Shown: positions 34,303 to 46,814, counted from the first letter of the stretch. The stretch is 64,000 bases of DNA from Acorus gramineus (GCA_030737835.1 CM060849.1:29021179-29085178); one strand, 5' to 3'. A program made the numbers and translations. Notes: generated from the sequence alone by a model not told the origin.

Positions 34303-37300
34303 TTAGATCCCCAGGTCAAAACTAGGGAAGTCATTCATTTGTTCTCGTTTTTCATATGAGATACCAAAATCAAACTCCTTGGATCTTCTGATCAAGGTAT
34401 TTTGACAAGGTGGTGGACTCGAAGAGTGAACTTCATCAGATCCCACGCCCACCTCCACGGCATCTTTATAGGGCTGGACAAAACATAAAATACAAATCAG
34501 TCGTTCAATCAATTTTAGGTAAGCATTGGACTATTTCAATAAGGAATGCAATCAATTTTAGGTAAGCACTGGACTATTTCAATAAGGAATGTAATCAATA
34601 CATCAGCAGGGCTCCATCTGAAATCATTATCAGAAACAATTTTTTTTCTTTTTTTTTTCTTTTTAAGTTGCTCTCAAGTCTCAACCAGCTTTTTCATAAT
34701 AACTGTTTTGAACCTTAAACCTAAAGATAAATTTCTAATAAAAAGAAAACTGATTATAAGACTGTTTGGAACTGATTATATGAAAATTGATCTTGCAAAA
34801 GCAGAAACAGTTTGATAATCAGAGCCAAACAAGGCCATAGAGGATAATCATAGCTTTCAGCAGAGACTATAAATAGTCTACCTTGAGTAACTTGACAAAT
34901 ACCACAAATATAAGAATGAGAAACGCATATAAGTTATAGGGATAATTCCTGAACCTGTCTGGACATCTCATCCTTGACTGCATTATATTTCTGAACTTCT
35001 TTGCTTCCAAATCGGTTTGGATCACAGGGTGGTGCATCAGTGAGGTGTTGATTCCCTTCTGGATGTGAAAATCCAGAAAATTCTTCAACTACAATGGTGC
35101 TTTGTTCCAAGTTGGAATCATGAATTTCTGCAACCCCATGATTGAATATGTCTGATTTTCTGCAAGCACAAGACCCAAAGATTCAATATTGAACAGAAGT
35201 ATATTAGCTGCATGATTTGCTTATATATAGGACAAACATCTGATTATGTAAATTTATTCTATGGGATTTATACCCGATGGACGCATCAAATAGCTGAGTA
35301 GGACTTTCAGATGGCATTTTTGGAAGATTGTCAGAATCTATTGAAATGGTAGCACGACGAACTGGAATTTCTTGAGTAGCTTCAGTTTGAGAGAAAACAC
35401 TTCTTGGCTGAGCAGTAGTTTTGTCTCGTTTTGAATCCTCGGGTGCATTCTGTTTCATTGTTTCATTCTTGTGTTGAAAATCCAGTTGAGGCACGTCGGA
35501 ATGACTCTGCTCTGCCTGATGCTTCAGTGGACCAAGACCCCCCTGATTTGCTGGCTTTTTAAGAATGGACAGAATCTGACTGGCTGGAGATTGGACGCCC
35601 ATTAACAATATAATTTGATATATGATGCTTGCAAAATTGAAATCAAACATCCAATTAAAAATGTATTTAGCACTCTGGGATAGACTTGCCAATTCTATAG
35701 CTGTCTAATTCGACACATAAGAATTATTTTTTTTGGAAGGAAACACATTACAAATTATTGACTAGAATGAAAGATGCTTCATGCTGAATTGATACTTGAA
35801 ATTTCAAAAATTCATTGATTAGTTGCATGACCGGTGTTAAAAGGCCGGGCTAGGGAAGTGCCTGGCAAAGCCTGAGCCCTAACCCTATTTTGGAAGGAAC
35901 AGCCTTGGCCTGGTCCTAGCCCAGTCAGATAGTAGACAAAAAGCCCTATCCCTAACCCTAGTACTAGCATGTCAGGCTGGATTTAGGGCTTTCCAAAAGA
36001 GAGTCATATATAATTTTTGTTATTTTTTTTAAAGAAATATATAAATGTTTAATTAATTTTTAACAACCCAATAACCTAATGTGTGTATAATAGTGAATGT
36101 CTTCCGTGTTATATTAACTCCAAATTGTAAATAAAATAGATAGATTGAATATAAATTCTGTATTTTACATGTGGGTCTCATTAGCATTGTTGAAGTTTCA
36201 TCCATGGAACACTGATTTTCATAGCATTCCTGTGCCTTTTTAATTGAAAAAAAATAGTTTGTGAAACTTCATATGCTTTACTGCCCATCTATATTTTCTT
36301 CCACTATAATATGTTATAATCTGCAATATGTTACAATTTATTACATTCTAAACAATGAATTGTTTCTGAGATTTACATCCAATACATACATCCATAGAGT
36401 ATAAGTATAAAAACTAAGGCTTGATTGGGTGCCATTTGGATAAAGACATAAGCTATTATGAGATTTATGACTATTCTAAGAATAAATAACAAGTGATTTT
36501 TTGTTTGGTTGTGTTTTTAGTTATTCTCATTGAGAAATGTAATAATGAAGCTTTTGTATTTGGTTGGCCATGGATTCAATATAGATAAAATGTGAATAAG
36601 ATGTAAAAATGTGAAATAATGATTCGACCTAATTTATAAGAGGTGATGACAATTGATTTGACTTGTAGCCCCCCTTTATACCAGTGGAATAGATTAAGTG
36701 GAATAACACAATTCCAAGGAGGGGGGGGGGGGGGGGGGGTGGAATACAAATATCAACTTATACCTATTCTGCCATATCTATACCCATTTATTCCTTCCAC
36801 CCAAACAATTTTTTAGGCTTATTCTCCCCCTATTCTGGCATATTCTCCCCTATTCCACTACCCAAAGGCCACTAGGTTTATAAGCCCTAACCAGGCACTA
36901 TTTTTTCAGGCCTATAAATATTCATCTATGCATGATAGTGGGCTTCATTTGCAGGTCCTAGCCCTTAGAATAGGTTCCGGGCTCAACAGGCCAACTAGTC
37001 AAGCACACTTGTTTAACATCCCTAGCTGCAAATTATGAGTTCATTATTTGCTTAATGTAATGCATGCAAAAATGTCAAAAATGTATAATATGACCTTTAC
37101 ACGAGATACTACATGTCGGGCGGTGCATAATTAATCCCATCAATTGCATCATAGGATGAGTAATCAAGAAGTTAATTGAGGAAACACAAACCATCACGTT
37201 GCATGCTGCTTCCAGAAACTCTTCCACTGCCCATGGAATAGCTGATTGAGTTGCTGGGATGCAAACCCATTACCGACCGTGAAATATTCCTTTTGAAATT

Positions 37301-40300
37301 TTCTGAAATTTCAAGATACATATTTATCATGTTGCCATATTATAAAAGCAGCAACATGAAATACAATAATTTTTCATACTTTCAGTGACGGTAACTGGAA
37401 ATTCTATGCTGATATTTATGCAACCCGAAATTTTTTTTGTGAAAAATGTGAAAATGAAATATTTCAAAGCAGTATGATGATCATGAAAACATAACATGAT
37501 AAAATCCATGCATAATTAGGTTTGTCATCGAATAATGCAAAGAGGATGTCGCAGGTGGTGTAACATCTAACAAATCATCCATTGATGGATTTTCTTTGAA
37601 AACTCCTGGCATTGCTTGTGAACTTGACAATCTTAGAGCTTCTGGAGAAATAATCAGTGAATTTTCCTGGAACTATCATCCTGCCATGTACATTCAAGCT
37701 TAATGTTTACAGCAGTCTCCACAAGAACAAGTAAAAGCCATCACTCAGAGCAATCCTGCATATAGCAGGCCAACTCCATTATGTTTGTCAGTCTCCACAA
37801 GAACAAGTGAGGACATTATTAAACTTTGACCATTATTTTCAGCATATAGTCATTTACGGGTAGGGGCAGAAGCTTATGGAAAACTTTATTATCTGCAATT
37901 TCTTTCTTGTTCAAACAGATGACCAATCAAACAGCATAATACATGAGACTTCCTGAAGCAAAATTCTACCAGTTTGAATATTTCACTGTTTGTTCAACAA
38001 TCTCAACCAGACAGCTTGTCAATTCACATGTACATCATCACATTTTGCTGATTTGAGGTACTTACTGCCTAGTAATTCCCCCAACTTGCATCATTATATT
38101 TAACAAGGTATTATCATGGATGGACAAGTTTTGAGGTTCTAGTTCTAATTATCTGCAAAGTAATTAACCAGTCATATAGGCGACCACGTTGGTTGCACGA
38201 AAAAAAATTCATAGCTCTTAGAGAATTAAAATTAAATGAAAACTAACCCAAATTAAAAGTGAAAAAAAAACGTCCCCGAACACAACCATCATGATTCATG
38301 ATACTTCTTGGTTATCTGGGTTTTTTTTTAAGGTGCACGAGGCATGCCATTCTAAATAGAGGACTCGGTCAACTAATTTGTACAAAATAAAGCTTGCTAC
38401 ATGATTTTGAGACTACTCAATTCTTTCTAGTGCAAATAAGGATCATAATAAGGTGGAAAAATAAACTTGCAGAAACATACTGAGACAGATGAGCCTCATG
38501 TTAATTACTCAAGAAATGGGAATATGGAGTGTGAATTCAATAATATGATGTGACAGAAACTGCCACATTTTTCACATTTACATGGCTAGTAAATGTTGCA
38601 TGCCACCAAGGAATAGCTCTTGACTGAATTATATCACAAGAAAATAAGGTGCGGTACTGGATACTGATGTAGTGGAGTAAAATGCGCTCTGCATTTAAAG
38701 GCAAACCTCTCACAGACTCCTGCATTGAATTTGATTGATCTGTAAGGGCATCAGGTGGTGCACTTTTCTTGTCCCCTATGTTGGATAAAGCAACAGAAAA
38801 GGAGAAATGAGGAAAGAATAAAGTCACATATTTGATGAGATGATTAATATAAAAAACAGCTATCACAGTCAAATGGTTGAACAGTCGAATGGTATTTCTA
38901 GGAAAGGTAGATGAAGATCACAGATCAACATTTTGAATCTGTCTGCGGTGAATCTGAGTGACACTTTGATGCCCCACAGATATCAAACCCATTCTTCAAG
39001 TTCACTGGATAGGTAAAAAGTGCAGACAATTTGATTTAGGTTGACCAATCATGGACCTAAACTAACCAACCCATAAACATAAAAAAGTAGCAAACCACCA
39101 TTGACAAGAGAAAAATAACATCCACATGTATCAACTGAATGTTGCACAAGATGACTCCTTGACCTTCTAACTGTTTGAATTTGCGATTGGAGCACTCCAT
39201 GGAGCTCTGCTGCTATTTAATTTAATATCTCCGTTCTCTATAGAATAAAAGCAAAACAAAAAAAGGGGGAAAAGGGATAACTAATGAATAAAGAAAACTT
39301 CAGAAGACCATAAATTGAAGACAGTTTTCCATTGCTTCACATAGATGAGTGATCGAACAACACAATGCACTATGCTTCCCAAATCAGAAAGTTACCTGCC
39401 TGTGTTGTTCGTGGTTCACCAATCTCAACCAGATAGTTTGGCAATTCACACATGCCTCCAGTTTTCACATGTTCCGATGATTTGAGATACTTACTACCTA
39501 GTATTTCCCCATCTTCATTTGTTAAAATCACCTGAAATAATGCCCAAATATTAAAATAAGATTTATTTTGGATAAGTTCTAAGGACATAATTATCTAACA
39601 GAAGTACCAACCAGCCATACAGATGCCGAAGTTGGTTGCATAAAGAGGAGCTTACCTGATTCAGATATGAACCACAAGTCCCTAAACGCAAGAAACCATC
39701 ATGATACTTCTTGGCTTTTTGGGTTTTTTGTGTGGTGTACAAGGCATGCCATTCTAAAGAAATAGAGGACTTGGTCAATGTAGTTGTACATAATAAAGCC
39801 TGTTACATTATTATGAGATTACTCAAATTAATTCTAGTGCAAGAGCACATCTTAATGAGCCAGGTAAGAAAAGCTAGAGATACTATGAGGCAAATAAGCC
39901 TCATGCTACCTACTCACATCACATGAATTGTATACAATTGCTAATATGACACGTCAAGAGAGAAATATGAAATGCATCCACCACATTTTGCATATTCCAT
40001 GAATAGAACATTAACATAGGACATTGCATGCATGCATGAACTTGCTCTTGACTGAATTATATCACAACAAATATAGATTGATGCCAATAAAGTTAAATAA
40101 GATTTCTGAATCTAACAACAATACTCTCACAACATCCTGCATTGAATGTGATTGATCTTTAAGGGTGTTTTCAGTACATTGTTCTTGTTTCCTATTTGGA
40201 GAAGGAAACCAAAATGAGATATGAGGAGAAAAATACAATCAAATATTTGAGATGTATAACATAAAAAGGGCAAATTAATGGGAAAGTAGCTCACAAGTGG

Positions 40301-43300
40301 GTGATTACATGCATCCAGGTTTTCCCAACATTAAGTAAAAATTTAATGTTGGGTTTCCTCGTCATCAAAAAATAGTATGAGTAAATTAATTAGTATGTTG
40401 CACAATTGAAAAAGATGCCTAGCAATCAAGAGGTACTTCCTAAACTCTCATGGAAAAGATGAAGATGAAAGCAGTCAAAAAAGTTTTATGAATATCAATC
40501 AAAATTCAATCCAACATATTTTTTTAAAACTATTTCTCTGACAGATGATAAAGGTGCACGACAAGTAATATGCTAAAGAATGTTTAATAATAAAATGGAA
40601 CCAATAAAAATTACATGCACATAGAAATATTCATAGACCAACCTTTCAAAACAGCCTGGGTTGAATCTGGATGGCACTTAGATGCTTCGCAGCTATCAAA
40701 CTTATATTTCAGGTTGCCTGTATCAGAATTTATTTATGAAAAAAAGACCATTTGTTAAAGAATGTTTAATAATCAAATGGAACCAAGAAAAATTACATGC
40801 ACATAGAAATATTCATAGACCAACCTTTCAAAACAGCCTGGGTTGAATCTGGATGGCACTTAGATGCTTCACTGCTATCAAACTTATTTTTCAGGTTGCC
40901 TGTATCAGAATTTATTTATGAAAAAAAGACCATTTGGTTTAGTTCATCAATTACGTCATTAAACTAACCAACCAAACAAACATGAAATAGTAGTAAACCA
41001 TCCTCAACATTTAAATTAGAGATGAATCAACATACTCTTACACCTCAATATGAGAAACATGCATCAACCGAATTTCGCCATTGATGACAACCTGACCTTT
41101 TATGGCACCTGGATTTGCAACCGGAGAACTGAATGGTGTTCTGCTGTTTTTTGATTTATTCTTTCCTTGCTCTACAGATTTAAAGTATAAAAATGACAAA
41201 ATAATAAAAAATTAAATTAGAGATGAATCAACATATTCATACACCTCAATGTTATGCATCAATTAAATATTACCGTGGATGACAGCCTGAACATTCATGG
41301 TGCCTGGATTTGCGACCGGAGAACTGAATGGTGTTCTGCTGTTTTTTAATTTAATTTTTCCTTTAGTATAAAAAATATAAAAAAAAATAAAAAGAAAAAT
41401 CACCAATGAGTAAACGGAAAGCTCAAATAGGTTAAGCAAAAAACCAATGATTTTGTGCATCCAGGGTTTTCCCAACATTAAGAAAAAAAAAATGTTGGGG
41501 TTCCTTGTCACAAAAACAAACAAATATATAAATAAACTTAGTAAAGCAATTATCATCCTACTAGATTATCAAAAACAAAAGCATCGACAAAGTTGCAACA
41601 TCCCTTCTACTATTTGCAGATAACTGCAATCTACCTGTTGATATTACCTTCGTGGAAAGATAAATGCTCAAAAATGCAGTAAAGAAGAAAGTTGAATATA
41701 AGTTTGTGCAAGTGGTAAATATGACAAGGCATATAAAATGCCATGTCTAAGTCTGCATGATCAAGTTTACCCCACCAGCAAACAACATAAAGATTGTATG
41801 GCAGGTGACAACATCAAAATGATAATTTCAAATGAAACAAAGATTACAAACCATTTTGTAAAGCATTTTCTCTGGGAACTCCTGCATCGCTAGTAGACAT
41901 GTCAATATTTGAGTTTCTAGAACCTGGAACTCTGACTTGTCCTGAAGAACTATCTTTCTGAGTTTCTCCTGCACATGCGAACATAATGTTTTCTGTCACT
42001 CTCTAAGGCACCATGAACAATAAGATAGACGTTGTTATATTGATATGATTTTTTCAGGTGAAAAAAATCTCAGAAGTTCCGATTGTTCAAATTGGGTATG
42101 TTACTTTATAGTCAGTCAAATCTAAAGATCGCTTTTCACTGCTTAACATATATGTTAATCAAACACTATTATATGTCATGCTTCCCCAAGCAAAAATCTA
42201 CCTGCCAGAGTTGTTCGTGGTTCGGCAATCTGAACCAGATAGTTTGCAAATTCACAAGTGCCTCCAGTTTTTATGCATTCATCTGATCTGAAGTACTTAC
42301 TACCCAGTATATCCCCCTCTTCATTTTTCAAAGTCACCTGAATCATTCCAATAGCAAAATAATTCATGTATCAGACAACTTTTGAGGCTCTAATTCTATT
42401 TATGTAACAGAATTATCAAATGAACAAGTTAATTACAAAAGAAGAAATCCACAGCACCATGGATCATAATTTAACCTGGTTCATACGCAAACCACACGCC
42501 TCTATTTGAAGGAAGCCATCATGATACCTCTTGGCCTTCTGAGTTTTCTGTGTGGTGTACAGGGCATGCCATTCTAGAGAAGCAGAAGACCAAGTGACCA
42601 ATGCATGTAAAAAAAAAAAAAACATAAGCTCTTGACATGTCTTTAAGATTAACAAACCATAATTTAAGATATCGACTAATATAAGATAATCGGTTTTGCC
42701 TTCCTCCCCCACCCCCCTCCAATAGATATAATCAGACCACTTATTCCATTTTATCGATTACGCGATATATCAATGACATCATCAATATATAAAAAAATAC
42801 TGATTTATTGATGATATATTGATATTTATTAAATGAGTCAGGTCAGGTGACCATACACATTTACACTTTAAATTTACTAGCCCTTTTTTTACACTCTAAA
42901 TTTACTAGCCGATTACACTAGATATTTTTTTAAAAAAAATCTTCAATAAAGTTCTACTTAGTTCTCTATTTTTCTATAATATGTGACTTTTTTTTCATAT
43001 TTTTTCTGTTTTTGTTTTCAAATATTTCAAAATTTTAAAAACAAAATGATTTTCAAGTCCAAAATCAATATATCAATTGAATAATCGATGTGTCGATTAG
43101 GGAACCCCATTGACATATAAAAAATCATCGATATATAAAAAATACCAATATTTTCCAAACATGCACCCAACATCATGAAAACAAAAACCGACCTCTCAAG
43201 GAAGGATTTCGCGACGGTTCATCATTTTCCAACTTAATCTTCCTCCCACTCCCTGAAACGCCCAAACCAAAACCAACCCAAAATAATGAACACAGGTCTT

Positions 43301-43693
43301 CAGGTTCTCCATACAAATCACATCATTCAAAACAATCCATAAAAATCATACCAAAACAAGGTCCATTCTCCTTCAGAGGCTTCGCTTTCAAATCAGGATC
43401 CGCGACATCGACGAGATAGGCGTCGAAGGCAAGCGTCGACCCGCTCTTCACGACCTCGTCTTTCTTCAAATACCTGTTAGCGATGGCTTCCTCGGTGTCG
43501 CTGTAAAGCGTGACCTGCATTGGACATTGTGATCCAACGATCATATAACGCAAGCAGAGCTTCTTTTTCGATGGGATTCGATGTGTACCTTGTTGGACGA
43601 GCAATGGAGGTCCAGCATCCCGTCTTGGTAGACCTTCCGCTTCTGCGTCAAGTGCCTCGTGTACGTCACCGTCCATCTCTTGGTGTCGGCCAT
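34303..43693 (-). CDS. DUF2439 (ZGRF1/Mte1/Dbl2 N-terminal type) protein with three domain copies
   Basis: DUF2439 proteins (human ZGRF1, yeast Mte1, fission yeast Dbl2) act in recombination and replication-fork or telomere maintenance; Mte1 and Dbl2 bind the Mph1/Fml1 helicase. My model has 17 exons: 43693-43589, 43514-43352, 43252-43193, 42573-42476, 42337-42202, 41968-41852, 41171-41097, 40899-40825, 40717-40643, 39753-39656, 39531-39396, 39004-38930, 38775-38707, 37302-37192, 35583-35274, 35159-34955, 34473-34303. Total 2,079 nt, 692 aa, one frame. The domain occurs three times: residues 1-89 (MADTKRWTVTYTR...VTLYSDTEEAIANRYL), 110-187 (WHALYTTQKTQKAKRYHDGF...VTLKNEEGDILGSKYF) and 302-379 (VILTNEDGEILGSKYL). 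The C-terminal half is Ser/Gln-rich and ends PSFDLGI. No helicase domain follows, as in Mte1. Middle exons (7-9, 12-14) and the exon 15 acceptor are less certain than exons 1-5, 10-11 and 15-17. Confidence 0.85.
34506..34591. repeat. Tandem 43-bp duplication before the last DUF2439 exon
   Basis: Two units CAATCAATTTTAGGTAAGCA...AAGGAATG with one difference. It lies 33 bases upstream (in transcript sense) of the exon 17 acceptor. Confidence 0.9.
35828..37022. mobile_element. Candidate hAT-type element in DUF2439 intron 14, with nested MITE
   Basis: Flanked by TAGTTGCA / TAGCTGCA (8 bp, one mismatch; 35820-35827 and 37023-37030). Ends contain GGTGTTAAAA and, reversed, GGGATGTTAAAC. Outer parts are rich in GGCCGGGCTAGGG/AGCCCTAACCC motifs. 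A Tourist-like MITE related to 21390-21809 is nested at about 36429-36874, with a 19-base G run at 36721-36739 inside it. Confidence 0.6.
37550..38351 (-). pseudogene. Decayed fourth DUF2439 unit inside the gene
   Basis: 38351-38260 matches the WHALYTTQK exon (still begins AATGGCATGCC after an AG) but shifts frame in an A run and stops. 38097-37997 matches the LxNEDGEILGSKYL...NYLVEI exon, with indels. 37680-37550 matches the exon at 41968-41852. The third and fourth units sit about 1.40-1.43 kb apart at each pair of matching exons, so the whole block was copied in tandem. Similar intron sequence (for example CTCTTGACTGAATTATATCAC at about 38609 and 40046) supports this. I left all of it out of the coding model. 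Confidence 0.8.
40125..40191 (-). pseudogene. Dead copy of exon 13 (GDKKSAPPDALTDQSNS type)
   Basis: It aligns with exon 13 at 38775-38707 and keeps an AG acceptor. A single-base deletion shifts the frame and brings a TGA in about 20 codons. It belongs to the second domain block. Confidence 0.7.
40572..40932 (-). repeat. Recent tandem duplication of about 180 bp carrying a coding exon
   Basis: 40572-40750 and 40754-40932 are nearly identical, differing at only a few positions. Each carries a complete 75-nt exon (40717-40643 and 40899-40825) with the same acceptor and donor and phase 1 at both ends. Each encodes NLKxKFDSxEASKCHPDSTQ. Both can be spliced in without breaking the frame. Confidence 0.9.
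41097..41360 (-). repeat. Duplicated exon pair (KNSRTPFSSPVANPG)
   Basis: The exon at 41171-41097 (75 nt, phase 1-1) and the copy at 41360-41293 encode the same KNSRTPFSSPVANPG core. Flanking intron sequence is also duplicated (AGATGAATCAACATA). In the upstream copy the donor gives 68 nt, which breaks the phase, so it is probably skipped. A third copy at 39237-39164 has a 1-nt loss leading to a TAG and is also probably dead. Confidence 0.75.
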
Positions 43694-43699
43694 TGTTAT

Positions 43700-44800
43700 C
43701 ATGGATTCGAAGACTTTTGTTACGTATTCACGCCTGAATCGAAACCCTAGTTGTTGGTCTATGAAGTGGGAGCATTCAAAATGCTTGCAATGTTGTTTGG
43801 AGCAGGTTCTCGTCAGGTTGGATATTGATTGGACGAGGGAGTATTGATTGGACGGTCCAGATCAGTTACCCGGGGGGGTTGCATTACTTGAGGAAAGACT
43901 GAAAAAAGTTTTAAAATAATTAAAAATATACATAAAATAGTATACTGATTTAGAATTGTAATATATACATAGGGCTGATCTCTTACTTACAATCCTTTTT
44001 ACGGTCTCATACACTATACACTATGATTTGCGTAAGTAAATACTACATTATTATAATATATAGTATTTTATTATAGGGTATGAAGTAAAAAAAAATTATT
44101 TTTTTAAAAAGAAAAAATAGGTTATTGTATTCCAATATATATTTTATTTTATATAATTGTATATACTTCAATGAGAGAGTGTATAATTAAAAAAAAAATG
44201 GTGTGAACTACTGTAATGGGAGCTAAACATATCAGTTTCCTTAGATATATGAAAAAAATCCTAACAAGCTATATGAGATGGGGAATAATATATCTAGCCC
44301 CGTTTGATTTTTTTTTAAGTGTACATTCCACCTGATAAAATATATTTTATAAAAAAAAATTAATCGAGCATACATACACTAGTTGAATATGTATTGTATT
44401 GGAATAATATATAAATCTATTAGTAGAGTGTATAGTCGACTGGGGATTCTATCAAGATTGTAGACAGGACTACAAACAAGAAGAGTGTGTCAACACTCTT
44501 CAAAAGAATAACTTATCTTGATTATTTAAAAAAAAAAATTGACAAAACGTAGGTATGTAAATGCTAGAATAATTTATCCACTCTTTTGAATGGATTTTAA
44601 TAAATGTGAATAAAGATAAAATTAATAAATTTTAACTCCTAAAACAAGATCAAGGTCATTAGTTCCTTTATTGAGTCAAGATCAATAAAACATAATAATA
44701 AAATAATAATGAAAACAATATGATGCAGTGATAATTTTATCACCATGATTTGAACAGTACAAATTCCTGTTTTTAAATATATAAATTTGGATGCTTTCAG
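43700..44800. other. Intergenic, promoter side of DUF2439 gene
   Basis: AT-rich. The first 150 bases upstream of the ATG (43694-43850) have higher GC and are the likely promoter and leader. No other gene or element with defined ends was seen. Confidence 0.5.
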
Positions 44801-45364
44801 TAGGGGTCGCAACGGCCCGGCCCTGGGCCCAGGCCCTGCCCACAGGCTCTGACCTGAACGGGCCTCACGGCCGGGCCTGGGTTAGGGCCCACGGGCGGGT
44901 CTACGTGCCCAAATTCTAAACAACTTATTTCTTTTTATTTTTTAATTTTAAGTTGTTCATTTGTATATAATGTTAAAATAACACAAAATTTAAAGTATAA
45001 TGTTAAAAAAATATTTATATCTATTGAATTTTTAAAATAAAAATATTAAATGAATTAATTATTTGAAAGAATAAATAACTACATATACCTAACTAGGTTG
45101 GCTCCCACATAAATGTCAATAATTTGTATAATTAAACCACAATTCAAATAAAAATTACATGTTACTCATTTATTGAATTACACCCCATGGGCCTATGGGC
45201 CGGGCCCGCGGATGAGCCTACTGGCCGGCCCTAACGGGCCCACTTCGGGCGGGCCTATGTGCGGGGCCAGGCCCAGAAGGGAGGCCCGAGCCCAGCCTGA
45301 CTCGTGAACGGGGCCGAGCCGGGCGAGCCCGGCTTTCGGGCCGCGGGCTTTTTTATGACCCTTA
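44801..45364. mobile_element. hAT-like MITE rich in GGGCCGGGC motifs
   Basis: Ends TAGGGGTCGCAACGG and, reversed, TAAGGGTCATAAAA. Both arms are packed with GGCCCGGCCC/GGGCCGGGCC motifs while the middle is very AT-rich. Flanks GCTTTCAG / TTTCAAAG are at best a decayed TSD. No coding capacity. Confidence 0.65.
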
Positions 45365-45557
45365 TTTCAAAGTCATGGAATTACAATAATAAGAGCAAAT
45401 GAGGAACCCTATAATAGAGGTGCAACTTGGGTAAAAGCACTGAAAAGTAAAATCACCTTAATTATGTATACATATATATCGGAAACTGCCTGTACTAAAA
45501 TGTTGATTTTGATTTTCCCCATGCAATGTTTCAAAAATAGAAAATGATACATCCAAC

Positions 45558-46114
45558 TAGCCTGTCAATCGGACAAATACGGATCGGATAGACCCATATC
45601 CGTATCCGTATCCAAATTGGATATCTGAAAAAATATCTGTATCCGATATCCGATAGATATTCCAAAACACATATCCGTATCCAATTCAAAAATCTGGATA
45701 CGGATTAGGATAATATCCGAAATATCCAAACCAGATTAAAATATAAAGAATTTATAAAATCTTAAGTCCTAACATGGTTAAATAGGTATCCACCAAAGAC
45801 ATAAAAACACAAATCATAATATAGTTAAACAAGTATCTAACATGGTGGGTTTGTGTTTTGCCCTAGATTATGAGCCATTGGATTTTCATCTAAATGTTGA
45901 AACTAATTCTAACATATACAAATAAAATAACAGTTCGGATACGGATATTGTTCGGATCGGATATAGACTATATCCGATTTGATCAGAAAATTTTCAGATA
46001 CAAATTATTTGGTTCGGATACGGATATAGATTTTCGGATATCAGATATTTTCTGCATTTTTGGATACGGATTCGGATTGGATATAGATATTTTTTCGGAT
46101 AATTGACAGTCTTA
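45558..46114. mobile_element. hAT MITE, GGATACGGAT family, copy 3
   Basis: Perfect 8-bp TSD CATCCAAC (45550-45557 and 46115-46122). Ends TAGCCTGTCAATCGG and, reversed, TAAGACTGTCAATT. It lies in the opposite orientation to copy 2 (13790-14349) and shares its unique core (CTTAAGTCCTAACATGGTT). Confidence 0.9.
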
Positions 46115-46119
46115 CATCC

Positions 46120-46814
46120 AACCATCATTGTAGCCCCATTTACAGTCCACACCGGTTTTTGTTTTTTGTTTTAATAAATCAAACACTATTCCATTGAAAT
46201 GCATACAAGTATATGAAATGATATATATATTAATATAGCATTTTTTTCACTTTGAAAAAAAAAATAGTTAATACACTATGATAGAACCCTATATATTATG
46301 ATAAGGCAGCATATCTTATGCTATCATAACGTATAGGGCTCCAAAACGGATTGAATGTATCAGCACTTCTTGGCACTCATATGGCTCTTGTAGTCTGTAT
46401 AAAACTCTTCTTTCTTTATAAAATGAACTAAATACCCTAACCAAGTCACTGAATCAGCATCTCATCGTAACGAATGAATCGCAACCCATAATCTACAAAA
46501 ATGGTGTTTTTGTACAGCTTTTATGAACAGCGAACCCGACGATGGAGTCTTCAAGAACTGGTTGTGGTTGTCAAGAAGTTGGGAGGACCTGGGACTGGAG
46601 AGAACTCTGATGAAGAAGGAGAGGTGTATTTAGATGAAACTAAATGATTTAGGAGCAACAAATACAATTGCCCAATCTAGAAAGGTAGATCAAAACCTAC
46701 AACCACCAAATCTTCCATGCCTTTTCCATCTGATTCACAGCATGTAATGCTATTGATGACTTCAGACTTCAGAGCAATCCAGTGTCCTAATTTAGAATCA
46801 AAAGTGTGCCCAAC
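46120..46814. other. 3' flank of DMXL/Rav1-like gene
   Basis: AT-rich until about 46.4 kb, then more mixed sequence up to the stop codon at 46815; part of the latter is the likely 3' UTR. No separate gene recognised. Confidence 0.5.

Noticed and set aside
34605-34835. Possible MITE with ends like GGCCTTGTTTGGCTC
   Set aside because: The left end does not match the right end well and no target duplication was found.
39164-39237. Third copy of the KNSRTPFSS exon as a coding exon
   Set aside because: A one-base loss brings an in-frame TAG; the model stays open without it.
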